From NCBI RefSeq assembly GCF_002377945.1, contig NZ_DFQV01000009.1, forward strand, positions 1-64,000: a stretch of 64,000 nucleotides of DNA. The letters run 5' to 3'. The position numbers were made by a program, and so were the translations under genes. Of this stretch, positions 16,644 through 27,662 are shown piece by piece. The DNA comes from Psychrobacter sp. UBA3480 (GTDB lineage Bacteria > Pseudomonadota > Gammaproteobacteria > Pseudomonadales > Moraxellaceae). The notes beneath the pieces are model-generated. The model was given only the letters and a program-made list of their open reading frames with translations, ran no database searches and was not told the DNA's origin. Position 1 is the first letter of the stretch. The number at the start of each line of letters is the position of its first letter.

Positions 16644-19331
16644 TCAGCCTACAACCACGATGTTAACCAATTTATTAGGAACGACGATTTCTTTTTTGAT
16701 CTCGCCCGTGATGAATTTTGCCACGCTTTCCATAGTGCGAGCTTGCTCTTTTAGCTGCTCAGGATCGCTGTTTGGTGCGACATCCATCTTACCACGCATC
16801 TTACCATTGACCTGTACCACCATCGTGATCATGTCCTGTACCAGCGCACTTTCGTCCACGGTTGGGTAGTCTAAAGTTAAGGTATCAAGACCCAATTGCT
16901 CAAGCAAATGCTCACCGACGTGCGGCGCATAGACAGACAGCATAATCAGCAGATTGGTCAACGCTTCGTGTTTGACGTGCAGCTCTTGCTCATTACTCGC
17001 GTTAAAGCCAGTCAGCTCATTAGCAAGTTCCATCAGGCTTGATACTGGCGTGTTCAATGCCAGACGATCACCCAAATCACTATCAATCTTAGCAATCGTT
17101 TCGTGCGTTTTACGGCGTAAGTTTTTGGCTTCTTTGCTCAACCCGTCTGTGTTCAAGGTAGCACTGTTCAGCGTATCAATGCTGATATTGGCGGCCGTTA
17201 GCGCTTGCATATGATCGGTTGCAATGCGCCATACTTTTTTCACAAAGTTATAAGGGCCTTTTAGCGCGTCATCTGACCATTCAAGCGTTTGATCCGCAGG
17301 CGCAGTAAATAGCGTATATAGACGAACCGTATCAGCACCATATTTGTCAATGGTTAGCTGTGGATCGACACCGTTGTTTTTTGACTTAGACATTTTTTCG
17401 ATTTTGCCAATCGTCACTGGCTGGCCGTCTGACTTCAAGATAGCTTTAATGGGTTGACCGCGTTCGTTGAAGTCAATATCGATATCTTCTGCAAAATAGT
17501 AAGTCGTACTGCCATCCGCATTGACGCGGTAGAACGTACCAGCAAGCACCATACCTTGGGTCATTAGATTGGCAAATGGCTCGTCGCCTGTGACTAAGTT
17601 TTCATCGCGCATCAGCTTGTGGAAGAAGCGTGCATACAATAGATGCATTACCGCATGCTCGACACCGCCAACGTATTGATCAACAGGCAACCATTTGTTA
17701 GCAGCAGATTTATTGACCATGTTTTGTGCGTCATTTGGGCTAGCAAAACGTGCATAGTACCAGCTTGACTCTACGAATGTGTCAAAGGTATCGGTCTCAC
17801 GCTCAGCAGGGTTGCCACATTTAGGACAAGTAGTATTAACAAATTCTGGTATATTTTTAAGTGGGTTACCGCGACCATCAGGTACGACGTCGGTTGGCAA
17901 TACAACTGGTAGGTCTTGCTCTTCAACAGGTACCGTACCACAATGCTCACAGTTGATCATTGGGATAGGGCAACCCCAATAGCGCTGGCGAGATACACCC
18001 CAATCACGTAGGCGATACTGGATCTTTTTCTTAGCCAGCTCTTTTGGCTCAAGCTTGGCAAGCATTGCTTCAAACGCTTGCTCAAAGTCTAGACCGTCAA
18101 ACTCACCTGAATTAACCAAAGTGTTGCGTTCAGTATAAGCAAGATTGACTTCACTATCGTTCGCTTTGGCATCTGCTTTTAGCTCGTCAAAATAACCGTC
18201 AGGCACATTGATGACTTGTTTGATCGGCAGGTCGTACTTAACCGCAAACTCATAATCACGCTCATCATGAGCAGGTACCGCCATGACTGCGCCTGAGCCG
18301 TAGCTCATCAATACGTAGTTGGCAACCCATACTGGCACTTCTTCACCAGTCAGAGGATGCGTCACAGTGAGGCCTGTATCCATACCGATTTTTTCAGCTT
18401 TGGCCAAGTCCGCTTCAGCGACTGAGCCTTTTTTGCAAAGGGCACAGAATTGAGCGATTGCGTCATCATTCTCAGAAGCATACTGTGCAAGTGGATGCTC
18501 TGCGGCAACAGCGACATAAGTCACACCCATCAAGGTATCAGGGCGAGTAGTGAACACATCTAAGGTGTTTTCTTCACCAGCAAGCTCATAAGGGAAGTGC
18601 ACTTCCATACCAGCACTACGACCAATCCAGTTACGCTGCATGGTTAGTACTTCAGATGGCCAATGACCTTCTAGCTGATCCAAATCATCTAATAGCTCAT
18701 CGGCATAATCAGTGATGTTGAAGTAATACATTGGGATGTCGCGTTTTTCGACTGCAGCACCACTACGCCAGCCTTTGCCATCGATGACTTGCTCATTTGC
18801 CAACACGGTGTTGTCAACAGGGTCCCAGTTGACCGTCGACAGCTTCTTATAGACTAGGCCTTTTTTGTACAATTGCAAAAATAACCACTGCTCCCACTGA
18901 TAATACTCAGGGCTACAAGTGGCAAACTCACGTGACCAGTCAATAGACAGGCCTAGTAATTTAAGCTGCGCACGCATGCTGTCAATATTGGCAAATGTCC
19001 ATGCCGCAGGTGGCGTCTGGTTAGCAATCGCTGCGTTTTCTGCTGGCAAGCCAAAACCATCCCAGCCCATCGGTTGCATGACTTCATAGCCTTTGAGACG
19101 ATAATAACGGCTCAATACGTCAGAAATCGTATAGTTACGTACGTGGCCCATATGCAGCTTGCCACTTGGATAAGGGAACATTGATAGCATGTAACGACTT
19201 GGCTTGTCGCTTGGCTCATTACTTACTTCAAAGCGCTTGTCAGTTGCCCATTTGGTCTGCTGCGCGGCTTCTATCGCTTGTGGGTTATAATAATTGTTTT
19301 CTGTTTGGTCTGCTGTCACGGCGTTGCTCAT
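16644..19331 (-). CDS. leuS: Leucyl-tRNA synthetase
   Basis: This 895-residue class I synthetase charges tRNA-Leu. The HIGH-type motif appears as HMGH at residues 60-63 within PYPSGKLHMGHVRN, and KMSKS appears at about residue 645 in EKMSKSKNNGVDP. The CP1 editing domain lies between, with the threonine-rich TTRPDTLMGVTYVA. CPKCG and CEHCG zinc-type pairs are also present. It starts the leuS-lptE-holA cluster and is divergent from the ArsC/YffB gene. A small insert with the acidic run AEDIDIDFNERG precedes KMSKS. Confidence 0.97.
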   Translation of the reverse strand: MSNAVTADQTENNYYNPQAIEAAQQTKWATDKRFEVSNEPSDKPSRYMLSMFPYPSGKLHMGHVRNYTISDVLSRYYRLKGYEVMQPMGWDGFGLPAENAAIANQTPPAAWTFANIDSMRAQLKLLGLSIDWSREFATCSPEYYQWEQWLFLQLYKKGLVYKKLSTVNWDPVDNTVLANEQVIDGKGWRSGAAVEKRDIPMYYFNITDYADELLDDLDQLEGHWPSEVLTMQRNWIGRSAGMEVHFPYELAGEENTLDVFTTRPDTLMGVTYVAVAAEHPLAQYASENDDAIAQFCALCKKGSVAEADLAKAEKIGMDTGLTVTHPLTGEEVPVWVANYVLMSYGSGAVMAVPAHDERDYEFAVKYDLPIKQVINVPDGYFDELKADAKANDSEVNLAYTERNTLVNSGEFDGLDFEQAFEAMLAKLEPKELAKKKIQYRLRDWGVSRQRYWGCPIPMINCEHCGTVPVEEQDLPVVLPTDVVPDGRGNPLKNIPEFVNTTCPKCGNPAERETDTFDTFVESSWYYARFASPNDAQNMVNKSAANKWLPVDQYVGGVEHAVMHLLYARFFHKLMRDENLVTGDEPFANLMTQGMVLAGTFYRVNADGSTTYYFAEDIDIDFNERGQPIKAILKSDGQPVTIGKIEKMSKSKNNGVDPQLTIDKYGADTVRLYTLFTAPADQTLEWSDDALKGPYNFVKKVWRIATDHMQALTAANISIDTLNSATLNTDGLSKEAKNLRRKTHETIAKIDSDLGDRLALNTPVSSLMELANELTGFNASNEQELHVKHEALTNLLIMLSVYAPHVGEHLLEQLGLDTLTLDYPTVDESALVQDMITMVVQVNGKMRGKMDVAPNSDPEQLKEQARTMESVAKFITGEIKKEIVVPNKLVNIVVVG

Positions 19332-19557
19332 AGTCGGCTCGAAATTGGTTGATACTGATTTGTTTAATATGAATTTGTTTAATACTGGTCAAAATAGGTG
19401 GAATTTGACAATGCCATAGCATAGCGTAATTTGGCGAAAATTGCGACGATATGATGCAGTTGCTTACTAGGTTTGGCGATTAAAAGTAATGCATTCTCTA
19501 TATCCAGTCAGCCTTAGGTATAATAGACAAATTAATGAATATTTATGAGGATTTATC

Positions 19558-19929
19558 ATGACCATCACCATTTACGGTATCAAGTCTTGTAGCACGATGA
19601 AAAAAGCGTTCACTAAGCTAAACGATCTAGATGTCAGCTATGATTTTCACGATTATAAGAAACAAGGTATAGAGAAAGAAACAGTACAGCGCTGGGTAAA
19701 TGAGCTAGGTATCGACAAAGTGCTGAATAAGCGTGGTACAACATGGCGCAAGCTAGACGACAGTCAAAAGCAAGCGGCTGACGCTAATGTAGACAACGCG
19801 ATAGATTTACTCGTGGAAAATACCAGCATGATCAAACGTCCGATTGTAGAAGGTCAGGTGGCAGATAAAGATCAAGCAGTATTACTATGCGGCTTCGATG
19901 AATCTGAGTTTGATAAAGTTTTTTCGTGA
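19558..19929 (+). CDS. ArsC/Spx/YffB-family reductase-like protein
   Basis: This 123-residue thioredoxin-fold protein has the YGIKSCSTMKKA motif, with Cys11 as the only N-terminal catalytic cysteine. The cis-Pro region is SMIKRPIVEG, as in YffB-type ArsC homologues. The short single-Cys active site separates it from Spx (CxxC). The role is unclear; relatives may be glutathione-dependent thiol reductases. A TATAAT box at 19519-19524 lies 34 bp before the ATG. A bidirectional terminator follows. Confidence 0.85.
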   Translation: MTITIYGIKSCSTMKKAFTKLNDLDVSYDFHDYKKQGIEKETVQRWVNELGIDKVLNKRGTTWRKLDDSQKQAADANVDNAIDLLVENTSMIKRPIVEGQVADKDQAVLLCGFDESEFDKVFS

Positions 19930-19981
19930 AATTAATTTATAAAAATTAAGCTAGGCTTATTTTTTAAATATAAAAATGCAC

Positions 19982-20020
19982 AAAAAAGCCCGAGTGCTTA
20001 TATTAACTCGGGCTTTTTTA
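19982..20020. terminator. Bidirectional terminator, yffB-like / argB
   Basis: The stem AAAAAAGCCCGAGT at 19982-19995 pairs with ACTCGGGCTTTTTT around a 10-nt loop, with A and T runs at each side. It serves both convergent genes. Confidence 0.9.
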
Positions 20021-20042
20021 CATTTAGTATTGCTAGATTTTG

Positions 20043-20963
<921 letters not shown>

Positions 20964-21031
20964 CTAAGGGCCGGTTTTAAATTGGTTGTTTTTTTACTAT
21001 GTCTAATGAGACAGTTATATGTTTTATGAGG

Positions 21032-22840
21032 CTACTCCGCAGGAATAACAAGAATCTGTTCTGCTAGCGCTGCGTTAAATGGTCGGCATAAAGCGGCAAA
21101 TGTTGCCTGAATATCTTTTAGGTCATTTACACTGTCACCTGCAAAGCGCGCGGTCAGGCTATTGCTGGTATTTGATTGGCGCAGTACGCCAAAGCCATGC
21201 GCAAAATCCAAGCGCACACCATCGATACAGCTCAGTTTGGTTCCCAGAGGTAATAATTCATGCGTCTGCTTTAATGCTATTTGCGCCTTCGCAGTAGCGC
21301 AAGTACACACTGATGACTTGCATGTTGTGGCGGGCAGGCAAGTATCTTTTAACTGCTGACTAGATGAAGAGTCAGTATGAGCAGACATATCTACTAGATA
21401 CTGCAAGTAATGACAAAATCTCGTTAATTGCTCTACGAGTGAGCAGTCGGTAGTAGCCGTTTGCGGCATTGGCAAATAATGGTCAGCAGTACTGACTATA
21501 GTGGGCAAGCTTTGGATGATATCTGCTAGCGGTTTTTTATCATTAATATCATTATGAGTTTGGTCAAGCCAATGCAGCAACCGTAATGCAGCATACATCG
21601 CATCATCATAAGGGATAAAGCGGCTGTCATTAAAGATGAAATGCCCTGATAATTCACCAGCGAAGACAATCTGATTGTCAGGATGCTGTACCTGCTGGCG
21701 CATAAAGCTGCTGCCAGTCTTGCTAATCACAGGTGTAGTACCAAGCTCAGATAACAGCCTTGGCAAATGATGGGCGCACTTAATATCGAAAAGAACTTCA
21801 GATGCTAATAAAGAATCGTTAAGAGAGTTAGGATGTTCAGTAATAGCAATACGTGCCAATAAATAGAGCAAATGATCGGGCGTAACTATTTTGCCGTTGT
21901 TATCAACGATCATCAAACGATCGCCATCGCCATCGAACGCCAAGCCTATATCTGCTGCATGCAAAACAACGGCTCGTTGCAATTCGTTTAAGCGGTTTGG
22001 TTCGGTAGGATCTGGATTACCAAGAGGGAAATTACCATCAGGTGTGTCATTGAGAAAAATAACATGCTGGCAAAAACGTTCAAACAAGCGTTGAGCGATG
22101 CTCCCAGTTGCGCCATGCATACAGTCAATAACTATGACTAAATCAAGTTTATAAGCGTTTTTCTGATTGGCTTTAGTTGCCGAGTGATTGTGCTGAAATA
22201 ATTGTTCAAATACCTGCTCAATAGCATCAATATAAACGTTTGCTACTTGATGAGTAGGTAGTTGCTCAAGCAAATCAATTGGTAATTTTGAGTCGTAGTT
22301 ATTATCAATGTTTTCTGAATGCAAGATAGGATTGTTAGCTTGATTATCGGGATAAGCGTGACAACTATGATGAGCGGTTAGCTGATGATAAAGCGTCTGT
22401 ATCTCTGAGCTACTAGGGGATTTGTTATTCACCAACCATTTGATACCTAATATGTCTTTAGCGGAATGGCTCGCTGTTACGACTATGCCATGGCCTTGAT
22501 ATTGCGCTGCCCAAAATGCCATCATCGGCGTGGTAACCAGACCTAATTGGATTACGCGTAAACCCTGCTGAGCTAGTACAGTAGAGAGCATAAGTGCAAT
22601 GGCTTCACTGCCAATGCGCATGTCATAACCAACAACGACAACATTTTGCTTAGTATCAACAGAGGTACTAGCATTAGAGGCATTAGCATTGATGTTTTGA
22701 GTCGGTTGGCCGTTCTGCGCATTGTAGAGAACAGCAAAAGCATCGCCTAGCGCTTGTATAAAACTGCTAGTAAAATACTGGTTGGTACCACGAATATCAT
22801 AAGCACGGAATAAGGATTGCTGCGCCGCAAAAGGTGGCAT
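21032..22840 (-). CDS. algC: Phosphomannomutase/phosphoglucomutase (AlgC-like), with insertions
   Basis: This alpha-D-phosphohexomutase interconverts hexose 1- and 6-phosphates for LPS and exopolysaccharide precursors. It has FRAYDIRG near the N-terminus, catalytic Ser124 in VTASHSAKD, metal-binding DGDGDR near residue 300, and GELSGHFIF for sugar binding. At 602 residues it is about 140 longer than the usual form of about 460. The excess lies in Ser/Asn/Gln-rich inserts at about residues 42-65, 150-215 and 430-530, the last with a Cys-rich segment. The phosphoserine loop reads ASHSA where ASHNP is usual. The algC name rests partly on the dut-algC-argB order. Confidence 0.88.
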   Translation of the reverse strand: MPPFAAQQSLFRAYDIRGTNQYFTSSFIQALGDAFAVLYNAQNGQPTQNINANASNASTSVDTKQNVVVVGYDMRIGSEAIALMLSTVLAQQGLRVIQLGLVTTPMMAFWAAQYQGHGIVVTASHSAKDILGIKWLVNNKSPSSSEIQTLYHQLTAHHSCHAYPDNQANNPILHSENIDNNYDSKLPIDLLEQLPTHQVANVYIDAIEQVFEQLFQHNHSATKANQKNAYKLDLVIVIDCMHGATGSIAQRLFERFCQHVIFLNDTPDGNFPLGNPDPTEPNRLNELQRAVVLHAADIGLAFDGDGDRLMIVDNNGKIVTPDHLLYLLARIAITEHPNSLNDSLLASEVLFDIKCAHHLPRLLSELGTTPVISKTGSSFMRQQVQHPDNQIVFAGELSGHFIFNDSRFIPYDDAMYAALRLLHWLDQTHNDINDKKPLADIIQSLPTIVSTADHYLPMPQTATTDCSLVEQLTRFCHYLQYLVDMSAHTDSSSSQQLKDTCLPATTCKSSVCTCATAKAQIALKQTHELLPLGTKLSCIDGVRLDFAHGFGVLRQSNTSNSLTARFAGDSVNDLKDIQATFAALCRPFNAALAEQILVIPAE

Positions 22841-22897
22841 TGCTTATTCTCCTTATAACCGTGATAGATGTTCAATGGTAAATAAAAATAAATAGCG

Positions 22898-22930
22898 CAA
22901 GGTTTTATATATAGCTTAAGCAAAACCTTG
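22898..22930 (-). terminator. Possible weak terminator or attenuator between dut and algC
   Basis: CAAGGTTTT at 22898-22906 and AAAACCTTG at 22922-22930 form a 9-bp stem, followed on the minus strand by an AT-rich but not pure T stretch. It could reduce read-through from dut into algC. Confidence 0.35.
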
Positions 22931-22976
22931 AAGGCTATCTAAAAATTACTAGCAGAATTGACCGTCAAAATAGCTA

Positions 22977-23441
22977 TTATTGACGACCTGAGTGTCCAAA
23001 CCCGCCTGCACCGCGTACGCTTTCATCACTGAATTCTGCAACCACTTCAAACTCAGGACGCGCAACAGGTACCACGATGTACTGTGCCATACGCTCAGCT
23101 GGATTAAGAACAAAGTCGTCGCTACTGCGGTTCCAAATACTAACCATCAGCTCGCCCTGATAGTCGGCATCAATTAGTCCAACCAAGTTACCCAAGACGA
23201 TACCGTGCTTATGACCAAGACCTGAACGCGGTAAAATCATACCTGCATAATTAGGATCTTGAATATAAACGGCAAGACCTGTACCAATTAAATGGGTTTC
23301 ACCTGCTTTAATCGTTAATGGCTCGTCAATACAAGCACGCAAGTCAATACCTGCACTGCCATCGGTGGCACGAGTTGGTAGAGAAAATGCTTCGTCTTCA
23401 GTAATTTTAGGGTTTACCACTTTAACTTGTACAGCTTGCAT
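22977..23441 (-). CDS. dut: dUTP diphosphatase
   Basis: This 154-residue trimeric dUTPase hydrolyses dUTP to dUMP, which keeps uracil out of DNA and feeds dTMP synthesis. The conserved motifs are present in order: [44 protein letters not shown], and the C-terminal [11 protein letters not shown] arm that closes over the substrate. It lies upstream of algC on the same strand. An 8-bp tandem repeat lies 122-193 bp before its start. Confidence 0.97.
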   Translation of the reverse strand: MQAVQVKVVNPKITEDEAFSLPTRATDGSAGIDLRACIDEPLTIKAGETHLIGTGLAVYIQDPNYAGMILPRSGLGHKHGIVLGNLVGLIDADYQGELMVSIWNRSSDDFVLNPAERMAQYIVVPVARPEFEVVAEFSDESVRGAGGFGHSGRQ

Positions 23442-23562
23442 AACACACTCACTTAACGATTTGATGGTTTTTAAATTATGATTTAAAACTAAGGCCTTGA
23501 ACTAAGGTCTAAATAAATCTTATTCGAAATTTTTATACAAATAACAATTCTATATTTTAATT

Positions 23563-23634
23563 ATTCAGTAATTCAGTAATTCAGTAATTCAGTAATTCAG
23601 TAATTCAGTAATTCAGTAATTCAGTAATTCAGCA
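23563..23634. repeat. 8-bp tandem repeat (ATTCAGTA x 8, plus one variant)
   Basis: Eight perfect head-to-tail copies of ATTCAGTA run from 23563 to 23626, followed by one copy ending CA. The array starts 5 bp after the mgtE stop codon on its far side and lies upstream of dut. An 8-bp unit is a good candidate for slipped-strand length variation. Confidence 0.95.
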
Positions 23635-23639
23635 AAAAA

Positions 23640-25043
23640 CTAAAGTATCAGCACGCTAGCCAATCCTAAAAAGGACATAAAGCCGACGATATCTGTGACG
23701 GTCGTTAGGATAACCGAAGCAGATAGAGCAGGGTCGATATTCATCCGTTTTAGCATCAGCGGTATGCTGATCCCCGAGACGTTAGCTGCAGTCATGTTGA
23801 TCGCAATGGCAAAACCGATGACGGCACTGATCTTAATATCATGAAACCATAACTGAGCAATAAACGCCATAATTATCGCCCAGATGATACCGTTGATTGC
23901 GCCCACCCACAGCTCTTTATTCAACAGCCAGACACGGTTAGAACCACCGATTTGACCCATCGCCATACCTCGAATAACGACCGTCAGCGTTTGCGAACCA
24001 GCAATACCGCCCATACTGGCGACCACTGGCATCAATATCGCTAGCGCCACGACTTGTGCTAGTACTTCTTCAAATTGTCCAATCACTGCTGCTGCTAAAA
24101 GGGCGGTACATAAATTGATACCTAGCCAAACGCTACGGCTTTTGGCACTGGTTAGAATCGGGGCAAATAGCTCTTCATCTTGGCTAACACCAGCGAGGTT
24201 TTTCATGGTGCTGTCGACATCATCTTGGATAATCTCCATGATGTCCTCACCGTTTAGTTGACCGACTAGCTCGCCATGGCTATTGATTACCGGCGCAAAA
24301 CGGATGTCTTCTGAACGAAAAATCGCGGCGGCATCTTGAATATCCAAGCGATCATTAATTGTAATGGCAGTATCAATCAGCTCCGAAACTAATGTATTCT
24401 GTTTATGCTTAATTAAGTCTACTAGACTCAATAGCCCTAGTAATTGTTGGCTTTGATCGACAACGAGCAGCTCTTGGCTCTCGTCATCGAGCAGGTCGTC
24501 GTTTTCACGCAGCCACTCTTGTACATCCGCCAAATAGATATCATCCCTTATCTGGATAATATCGGGATCCATATAGCTACCCACTTCCCAGTCGGCATAA
24601 GTATCAAGCTTATTGACTTGGACCCGAGTCTCTTCGTCCAGCGTTGCCATGACTGAGGTACGTACGCTTTCAGTGACAGTGTCCAAAATCTCAGAGATAT
24701 CTTGAGCATCAAGATCTTGGGTAAACAAGGAGATTTCTTGAGAAGAAATATTCTCCATCAACGGCTGGCGCGTATCGACATCTAGCTCGGCAAGCACTTC
24801 ACCTTTGATATGCTCTGGCACCTGCGCCCAAATCAACAGACGGTTTTGAGTTGGGAAGGACTCTAGTAGGTTGGCAATCTCGTATTCGGACTGCTTTTCC
24901 AAAAACTCTGTAATGGCCTCGTATGCTTTATCAGCAACCAAACCCTGCAGATACAGAAGCTTATATTCGGCACTATATTCAGCCGAATTATAGTCTCCTG
25001 ACAGCATGGCAGTTCGTTCCTGATTAGGCGTCGGGGTAGGCAT
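23640..25043 (-). CDS. mgtE: MgtE-family magnesium transporter
   Basis: This 467-residue protein has the MgtE order. A helical N-domain (about residues 30-140) has repeats such as LLESFPTQNRLLIW and is followed by a CBS-domain pair (about residues 145-270). The membrane part has five predicted helices (about residues 305-467), with the conserved VVASMGGIAGSQTLTVVIRGMA and the Asn-rich helix IAINMTAANVSG. The cytoplasmic domains act as a Mg2+ sensor that gates the channel in characterised MgtE. No M-box leader is visible upstream. It appears to be transcribed alone. Confidence 0.93.
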   Translation of the reverse strand: MPTPTPNQERTAMLSGDYNSAEYSAEYKLLYLQGLVADKAYEAITEFLEKQSEYEIANLLESFPTQNRLLIWAQVPEHIKGEVLAELDVDTRQPLMENISSQEISLFTQDLDAQDISEILDTVTESVRTSVMATLDEETRVQVNKLDTYADWEVGSYMDPDIIQIRDDIYLADVQEWLRENDDLLDDESQELLVVDQSQQLLGLLSLVDLIKHKQNTLVSELIDTAITINDRLDIQDAAAIFRSEDIRFAPVINSHGELVGQLNGEDIMEIIQDDVDSTMKNLAGVSQDEELFAPILTSAKSRSVWLGINLCTALLAAAVIGQFEEVLAQVVALAILMPVVASMGGIAGSQTLTVVIRGMAMGQIGGSNRVWLLNKELWVGAINGIIWAIIMAFIAQLWFHDIKISAVIGFAIAINMTAANVSGISIPLMLKRMNIDPALSASVILTTVTDIVGFMSFLGLASVLIL

Positions 25044-25199
25044 AAGTGTTCCAAGTTTTTACAGTCAGTTTTTTATAGTATATAAAGAACAATAACAATG
25101 ACGATTATAACAATCGCCTTTTGCGCAGTCTAAAGCATGTTCTCGTAAGCATTTTACTTAGGTGTTTATTACTCAGGTGCTTAAATGTCTTGATTAAGA

Positions 25200-27233
25200 T
25201 TAACGCTTACCCAGTAACGCTCGAATATTGGCCAGATATTCGTCAGCGACGGCCTCTGGGTCTTTGGTCGCTTTTTTCTTTTTCGCTTTGGCAGGCCAAT
25301 CAATATGATCCTCAGGCAACTCATCCAAAAATCTTGATTCTGAGGTAACGCGCATCTGTCCACCGGCACGGCGCTGGGTCGCGAGCGTCAATGTTAGTTC
25401 ACGACGTGCACGAGTAATGCCCACGTACATCAGACGGCGCTCTTCTTCGACCGTCTCACTCATAATGGAGTTGCGATGCGGTAGCATCTCTTCCTCGAGC
25501 CCCATGATATAAACAAAATCGAACTCCAAACCTTTTGCGGCATGTAAGGTCATCAAGTTAACTTTGTTAGTGTTCTCTTCTTCTTGCTGTTGCTCAAGCA
25601 TATCAAGCAAAACCAGCTTACGAATGATGGTATCAATCGTTCGGTCTTCGTCTTCTTCAGCACGATTAATCAAGGACTGAATACTGGTATAGAGCATATC
25701 GATATTATCGATACGGTTTTTTTCTTGTTGCGGCGTTTTGGCATCGCTACGGACAAAATCAATATAACCCGTCTCATCAATCATCTGGCGTACGATCGGC
25801 ACAGGGTCTGGGTGTTGATCCAGCTCACGCGTATAGTGCTCGATGAATTCACCAAACTCTTTTATCGTACCATAAGCCTTTGACGGCAATACATGAGTCA
25901 GGCCAGCATGGGTACAAGAAGCCAATAGCGATATGCTGTGCTCTTGCGCAAATAAGCCGAGTTTTTCTAGCGTGGCGGGTCCCATACCGCGCTTGGGTGT
26001 ATTGATAATACGCAAAAACGCGCTGTCATCTTCGGGATTCAGAATCAGACGCAGATACCCCATGATGTCTTTGATTTCACTACGCGCAAAGAATGACTGA
26101 CCGCCTGATAACTTATAAGGCACTTGCAGCTGGCGCAACTGTGCCTCTAGCATACGTGCTTGAAAGTTACTGCGGTACAGTACGGCATACTGTTCCCACT
26201 CATTGCCAAAACGCAGCTTATGCGTGACGATTTCTTTGGCCACGCGCTCGGATTCATCGTCGTCATTACGACAATTAATAATGCGGATTTTTTCGCCTTG
26301 ACCTTTATCTGACCACAGTTTTTTCTCAAATAAATGCTCGTTATTAAGAATAACGGCGTTGGCAGAAGTCAAGATACGTGTGGTTGAGCGGTAATTTTGC
26401 TCAAGCATAACGATTTTCAGTTTTGGAAAATCTTCTTTTAGTAGCGCCATGTTTTCGGGCTTTGCCCCGCGCCATGCATAGATAGATTGATCATCATCAC
26501 CTACCACGGTGAAGCGACCTTGCGGTCCGACCAAATACTTAATCATCTCATACTGGGCGGTATTGGTATCCTGATACTCATCGACCAATAGATAACGAAT
26601 ACGGTTCTGCCACTTGTCACGCAGTTCTCTATTTTCACGCAATATTTTGGTTGGCAATACAATCAAGTCATCAAAATCGACGGCATTATAGGCCCGCAAG
26701 TTACGCTCATAAAGCGCATATAACGTCGCGAAAATCATATCCTCTGGATCGTCTAACGTTTCCATCGCCTTATCAGGCTCGACCAAGTCATTTTTCCAAT
26801 CCGAAATCATTTTGATGGCTTTACCGACCAACTCGCGACTTTCAGCGCCGCTTAAGTTGTCACGCATCATCAGCTCCATCAAGAGGCGCTTACTGTCATC
26901 GCTGTCCATGATGGAAAAGTTGCCTTTTAGCGGGGTATGAATCAGCTCATAGCGCAAAAACTGTAGACCAAATTGGTGAAAGGTCGACACCGTTAGCCCG
27001 CGCATTTTTTCGCTTGGTAGCAGTTTGCTTACCCGCGCTTTCATCTCACGTGCCGCTTTATTGGTAAAGGTCACGGCGGTGATGCGCTCAGCTGGCATGT
27101 CACATTCTTGGATTAGGTAAGCAATCTTACGCGTAATCACAGAGGTTTTGCCGGAGCCAGCACCTGCAAGTACAAGTAATGGACCAGATACGTAGAGCAT
27201 GGCTTCTTGTTGTTTGGGATTGAGTTGACTCAT
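25200..27233 (-). CDS. rep: ATP-dependent DNA helicase Rep
   Basis: This 677-residue UvrD/Rep superfamily 1 helicase unwinds DNA 3'-5' and helps replication forks past obstacles. It shows Walker A AGAGSGKT at residues 23-30, Walker B LVDEYQDTN, GDDDQSIYAWRGA, EQNYRST and the late motifs VNLMTLHAAKGLEFDFVY and MYVGITRARRELTL. The length and lack of a long C-terminal tail fit Rep rather than UvrD. The C-terminus has a lysine-rich segment (KAKKKKATK). Confidence 0.93.
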   Translation of the reverse strand: MSQLNPKQQEAMLYVSGPLLVLAGAGSGKTSVITRKIAYLIQECDMPAERITAVTFTNKAAREMKARVSKLLPSEKMRGLTVSTFHQFGLQFLRYELIHTPLKGNFSIMDSDDSKRLLMELMMRDNLSGAESRELVGKAIKMISDWKNDLVEPDKAMETLDDPEDMIFATLYALYERNLRAYNAVDFDDLIVLPTKILRENRELRDKWQNRIRYLLVDEYQDTNTAQYEMIKYLVGPQGRFTVVGDDDQSIYAWRGAKPENMALLKEDFPKLKIVMLEQNYRSTTRILTSANAVILNNEHLFEKKLWSDKGQGEKIRIINCRNDDDESERVAKEIVTHKLRFGNEWEQYAVLYRSNFQARMLEAQLRQLQVPYKLSGGQSFFARSEIKDIMGYLRLILNPEDDSAFLRIINTPKRGMGPATLEKLGLFAQEHSISLLASCTHAGLTHVLPSKAYGTIKEFGEFIEHYTRELDQHPDPVPIVRQMIDETGYIDFVRSDAKTPQQEKNRIDNIDMLYTSIQSLINRAEEDEDRTIDTIIRKLVLLDMLEQQQEEENTNKVNLMTLHAAKGLEFDFVYIMGLEEEMLPHRNSIMSETVEEERRLMYVGITRARRELTLTLATQRRAGGQMRVTSESRFLDELPEDHIDWPAKAKKKKATKDPEAVADEYLANIRALLGKR

Positions 27234-27662
27234 AACGTGACCTGTAAGACAAAAGCAAAAAAGAGGGTAGCGCTGATATGAAAAAGATAGATAAACGCAG
27301 CGTGCATCATCAAAATTCGTATCGTTGCGATATTTTAATAATCTTTATTGTAAGAATAATAGAATTTAAGGTTTGATGATGGCATATCATAAAAATCTGG
27401 TGGGTCATTATAAAGCAAAAATGCCCACTTTGGGGGAGGACTTGGGTGATGAAAATGGGGTATTTGGACACTTGATTTTTGACAAATAGCGTGGCAGTGT
27501 TCGTTCATAGTCAAAAGTACGGATTTGGGGTTAATATAAGGTAAGGTCTATATCATAATTCATAGTAAAAAAAACACATTTTTTTTACATAGAAAGTGAC
27601 CGTTCAATACAGTTAAAAACTAGCTTTTAGGCACTGATATGCGTATAGTACGTAAATAATTT

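Noticed and set aside
23563..23634. CRISPR or transcription-factor array at the 8-bp repeats
   Set aside because: Exact 8-bp units without spacers fit a microsatellite. No binding-site logic is visible.
25044..25199. Mg2+-sensing M-box riboswitch before mgtE
   Set aside because: The leader is about 150 bp or less and I see none of the M-box helices or conserved loop sequences.
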